15,069 bases of DNA. Origin: Spirochaetota bacterium (GTDB taxonomy: Bacteria > Spirochaetota > Spirochaetia > Treponematales > Treponemataceae). The translations under genes were made by a program, and so were the position numbers. Below the pieces are notes generated by a model. It was given only the letters and a program-made list of their open reading frames with translations. It had not been told where the DNA came from and did not search any database. Below, piece by piece: positions 13,286 to 15,069 of this stretch (its first letter is position 1; each line of letters opens with the position of its first letter). Where the stretch lies: NCBI GenBank assembly GCA_029571425.1, contig JAKPSR010000374.1, positions 1 to 15,069 on the forward strand. Reading direction: 5' to 3'.

Positions 13286-14601
13286 AGGGTTGCCTCCAGT
13301 TGGGCGTAGAGCCCGGTGCCGAACTGGCCCGAGCGGAATATCGCGTTCGACAGGATCTTGCGCTGGGTCGCCACGTTGACCGGGACCCCCTCGATCCTGA
13401 GCTCGTCGAGGGCGCGGAGGAGCCGCGCGAGCGCGCGGTGCCGGTCCACGTCGTGCACGATGAGCTTGCCGACCATCGAGTCGTAGTGCGGGGACACCGT
13501 GGCCCCCTGGTAGAGGAAGCTGTCGAATCGGACGCCGGGACCGCCGGGCACCTCGAGATGGGTGACCTTCCCCGGCGCGAGGGCGTTGATGCGCGCCTCG
13601 ATCGACCAGCCGGAGAGCGTCACGGCGTCCGGGTCGATCGTCATCGGTTCGCCGACGCAGACGAGAATCTGCTCGCGGATAAGGTCGACGCCGGTGACGA
13701 ACTCGCTGACCGGGTGCTCGACCTGAATGCGGGCGTTGACTTCCATGAAGAAGAACTCCTCGCCCACCGCGAGAAACTCGATCGTCCCCGCGCCGCAGTA
13801 CTTCAGGCTCGAGAAGAGGTTCCGCGCGCCGTCGGACATCCGTTTCCTCATCGCCGGGGTAACGCCCGGGGAGGGGCTTTCCTCGATCAGCTTTTGGTGG
13901 TTCCGCTGCACGGAGCAGTCGCGCTCGCCCATGATGGCGACGCGGCCCTTCCCGTCGGCGATCACCTGAAGCTCGACGTGGCGCGGGTTCTGCAGGTATT
14001 TCTCGATGTACACGGTACCGTCGGCGAAGTTCGCCTCGGCTTCGCGCGACGCGATCTTCAGGTTCTCCTCGAGTTCCTCGTCCTTCCAAACGATTCGCAT
14101 TCCCTTCCCGCCGCCGCCCGAGGCGGCCTTGATGATGACGGGATAGCCGCAGGCGCGCGCCACCGGGATGGCCTCTTCCTTATTCGCGATGGGGCCGGGC
14201 GAGCCGGGGGTCACGGGGAGGCCGTACTTCGTCGCGGTCTCGCGCGCGGTGACCTTGTCGCCGAGAAGGTCGATCGTCTCCGGGTCGGGACCGATCCAGA
14301 TGAGGCCGGCCTTACGGACCTCGCGCGCGAAGTCGGAGTTCTCGGAGAGAAACCCCACGCCGGGGTGCACGGCCTCGCAGCCGGTGCGGACGGCGGTGGT
14401 GATCAGGGCGGGGACGGAGAGGTAGCTCTCGGCCGACTTCGCGGGCCCGATGCAGACGGCGATGTCGGCGAGGCGGACGTGCAGGGCGTCGCGGTCGGCG
14501 GTCGAGTAAACGGCGACAGTCTCGATGCCGAGCTCGCGGCAGGTGCGTATGATCCTGACCGCGATCTCCCCGCGGTTGGCGATCATCAGTCGCTTGATCA
14601 T
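13282..14601 (-). CDS. accC: Biotin carboxylase subunit of acetyl-CoA carboxylase
   Basis: AccC (439 aa) carboxylates the biotin on AccB using ATP and bicarbonate. Expected active-site residues are present: N-terminal R-G-E-I-A-x-R, K116, K158 with the glycine-rich G-G-G-G-K-G-M loop (162-168), H208, H235 and K237, E287/N289 and R291-x-x-E295 in E-V-N-A-R-I-Q-V-E-H-P, and R337. After R-I-N-A the usual E-D-P-x-x-x-F-x-P segment is missing: the chain goes straight to L-A-P-G-K-V, which explains the roughly 10-residue shortfall against the Escherichia coli enzyme. ATG 14601 overlaps the accB stop (ATGA). The catalytic set is complete, so I expect an active enzyme. Confidence 0.96.
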   Translation of the reverse strand: MIKRLMIANRGEIAVRIIRTCRELGIETVAVYSTADRDALHVRLADIAVCIGPAKSAESYLSVPALITTAVRTGCEAVHPGVGFLSENSDFAREVRKAGLIWIGPDPETIDLLGDKVTARETATKYGLPVTPGSPGPIANKEEAIPVARACGYPVIIKAASGGGGKGMRIVWKDEELEENLKIASREAEANFADGTVYIEKYLQNPRHVELQVIADGKGRVAIMGERDCSVQRNHQKLIEESPSPGVTPAMRKRMSDGARNLFSSLKYCGAGTIEFLAVGEEFFFMEVNARIQVEHPVSEFVTGVDLIREQILVCVGEPMTIDPDAVTLSGWSIEARINALAPGKVTHLEVPGGPGVRFDSFLYQGATVSPHYDSMVGKLIVHDVDRHRALARLLRALDELRIEGVPVNVATQRKILSNAIFRSGQFGTGLYAQLEATL

Positions 14602-15069
14602 ACCGGGCGGACCTCGAAAATCGGCTGGTCGAACTCGACCATGTCGCCGTTGTTCACCAGTATCTTGGCGATCTCGCAGTCGAACTCGGCCTCGAGGGCG
14701 TTCATCATCTTCATCGCCTCGATGATGCAGAGCTTCTGCCCCTTGGCGATGCGCTTGCCGACCTCGGCGAAGGGCGGGGCGTCGGGAGATGGGGAGCGGT
14801 AGAACGTGCCGACGATCGGGCTCTTGATGTACTCATTGCCGGCGGCCGCGCCGCCCTTGCTTCCAGCCGCGGGAGCGTGGGGCGCGGGCGACGAGGCGTG
14901 AGTCGGGTGCGTACCCGCGTGCGCGTCGACGTGCGCGACGGGCGCGGCCGCGACGGCGGCCGCCGGGGCGGCGAAGGCGTCCTTTCGCCTAAGCTCGAAG
15001 GAATACCCGCTGCCGGAGTACTTCATCTCGCAGGCGTCCGACTTGTCGAATCGGTCGAAGAGGGCTAAA
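14598..15069 (-). CDS. accB: Biotin carboxyl carrier protein of acetyl-CoA carboxylase (5' end beyond window)
   Basis: AccB carries the biotin shuttled between AccC and the AccA/AccD carboxyltransferase. The C-terminal biotinyl domain is complete: the Lys target is in I-I-E-A-M-K-M-M, preceded by S-P-I-V-G-T-F-Y-R-S-P. A long Ala/Pro/His-rich linker separates it from the N-terminal part. The frame stays open to the right edge and reads L-F-D-R-F-D-K-S-D-A-C-E-M-K-Y, matching the usual AccB N-terminal helix (L-I-x-L-F-x-K-S-D). The Met at 15026 is therefore internal and the real start lies outside the window. About 157 codons are visible. First visible gene of accBCDA. Confidence 0.94.
   Translation of the reverse strand, partial: LALFDRFDKSDACEMKYSGSGYSFELRRKDAFAAPAAAVAAAPVAHVDAHAGTHPTHASSPAPHAPAAGSKGGAAAGNEYIKSPIVGTFYRSPSPDAPPFAEVGKRIAKGQKLCIIEAMKMMNALEAEFDCEIAKILVNNGDMVEFDQPIFEVRPV

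Noticed and set aside
13286..14089. Upstream extension of the accD frame giving an apparent 534-residue protein
   Set aside because: The extra part is out of frame with accC, low-complexity Arg-rich, and accD has a GTG with GGAGG at 13285.
11580..14802. Long plus-strand open frames across the acc genes (about 500-540 codons)
   Set aside because: They are antisense to accA, accD and accC; the compositions are biased and motifs are lacking.
15024..15026. ATG 15026 as the accB start
   Set aside because: The frame continues upstream with a typical AccB N-terminal helix, so this Met is internal.

Overview
The window is a gene-dense, GC-rich bacterial chromosome segment with 13 protein genes. Two are cut by the window edges. 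I see no rRNA, tRNA, CRISPR array, insertion sequence or phage gene. Two lipoprotein-type signal peptides, a PilZ protein, an RsbU/SpoIIE-type phosphatase and a complete acetyl-CoA carboxylase set fit a diderm bacterium. A spirochaete is my best guess: one lipobox is relaxed (F-I-G-C) and is followed by a Ser/Gly tether. This guess is weak and no rRNA is present to test it.

Layout. (1) 1-973, minus: 5' part of a large lipoprotein with carbohydrate-binding-like beta-sandwich modules. (2) 1031-2394, plus: a PilZ (c-di-GMP receptor) gene overlapping an RlmM-like 2'-O-methyltransferase by 4 nt. (3) 2492-3094: pyrE, closed by an intrinsic terminator. (4) 3220-4089: a smaller lipoprotein with two G-x-W domains, also with a terminator. 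(5) 4167-9930, plus: an MFS permease fused to HEAT repeats, a CBS-PP2C phosphatase, an HSL-family alpha/beta hydrolase with an odd active site, and a TrhP-like U32 protein. (6) 9972-11449, minus: pstB-phoU, preceded by a PHO-box-like repeat. (7) 11565-15069, minus: accB-accC-accD-accA, with 4-nt stop/start overlaps at every junction.

How the genes work together. accBCDA encodes all four subunits of bacterial acetyl-CoA carboxylase (malonyl-CoA for fatty acid synthesis) as one translationally coupled unit. pstB and phoU are the ATPase and regulator of phosphate uptake, but the pst permease and binding-protein genes are not next to them. pyrE makes OMP in pyrimidine synthesis. The MFS-HEAT and CBS-PP2C genes are adjacent and co-oriented and may form a sensing/signalling pair (inference).

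The most interesting signal is not a single gene. Four genes (973 minus, 4167, 6543, 7773) have a good -10 element ending only 6-11 nt before the ATG and no Shine-Dalgarno sequence, which predicts leaderless or nearly leaderless mRNAs. pyrE, the 3220 lipoprotein, accD, accA and phoU have clear Shine-Dalgarno sites. Other points worth checking are the MFS-HEAT fusion, the hydrolase's degenerate catalytic motif, a 20-bp perfect palindrome inside the methyltransferase gene, a missing EDP segment in AccC, and the orphan pstB-phoU pair.
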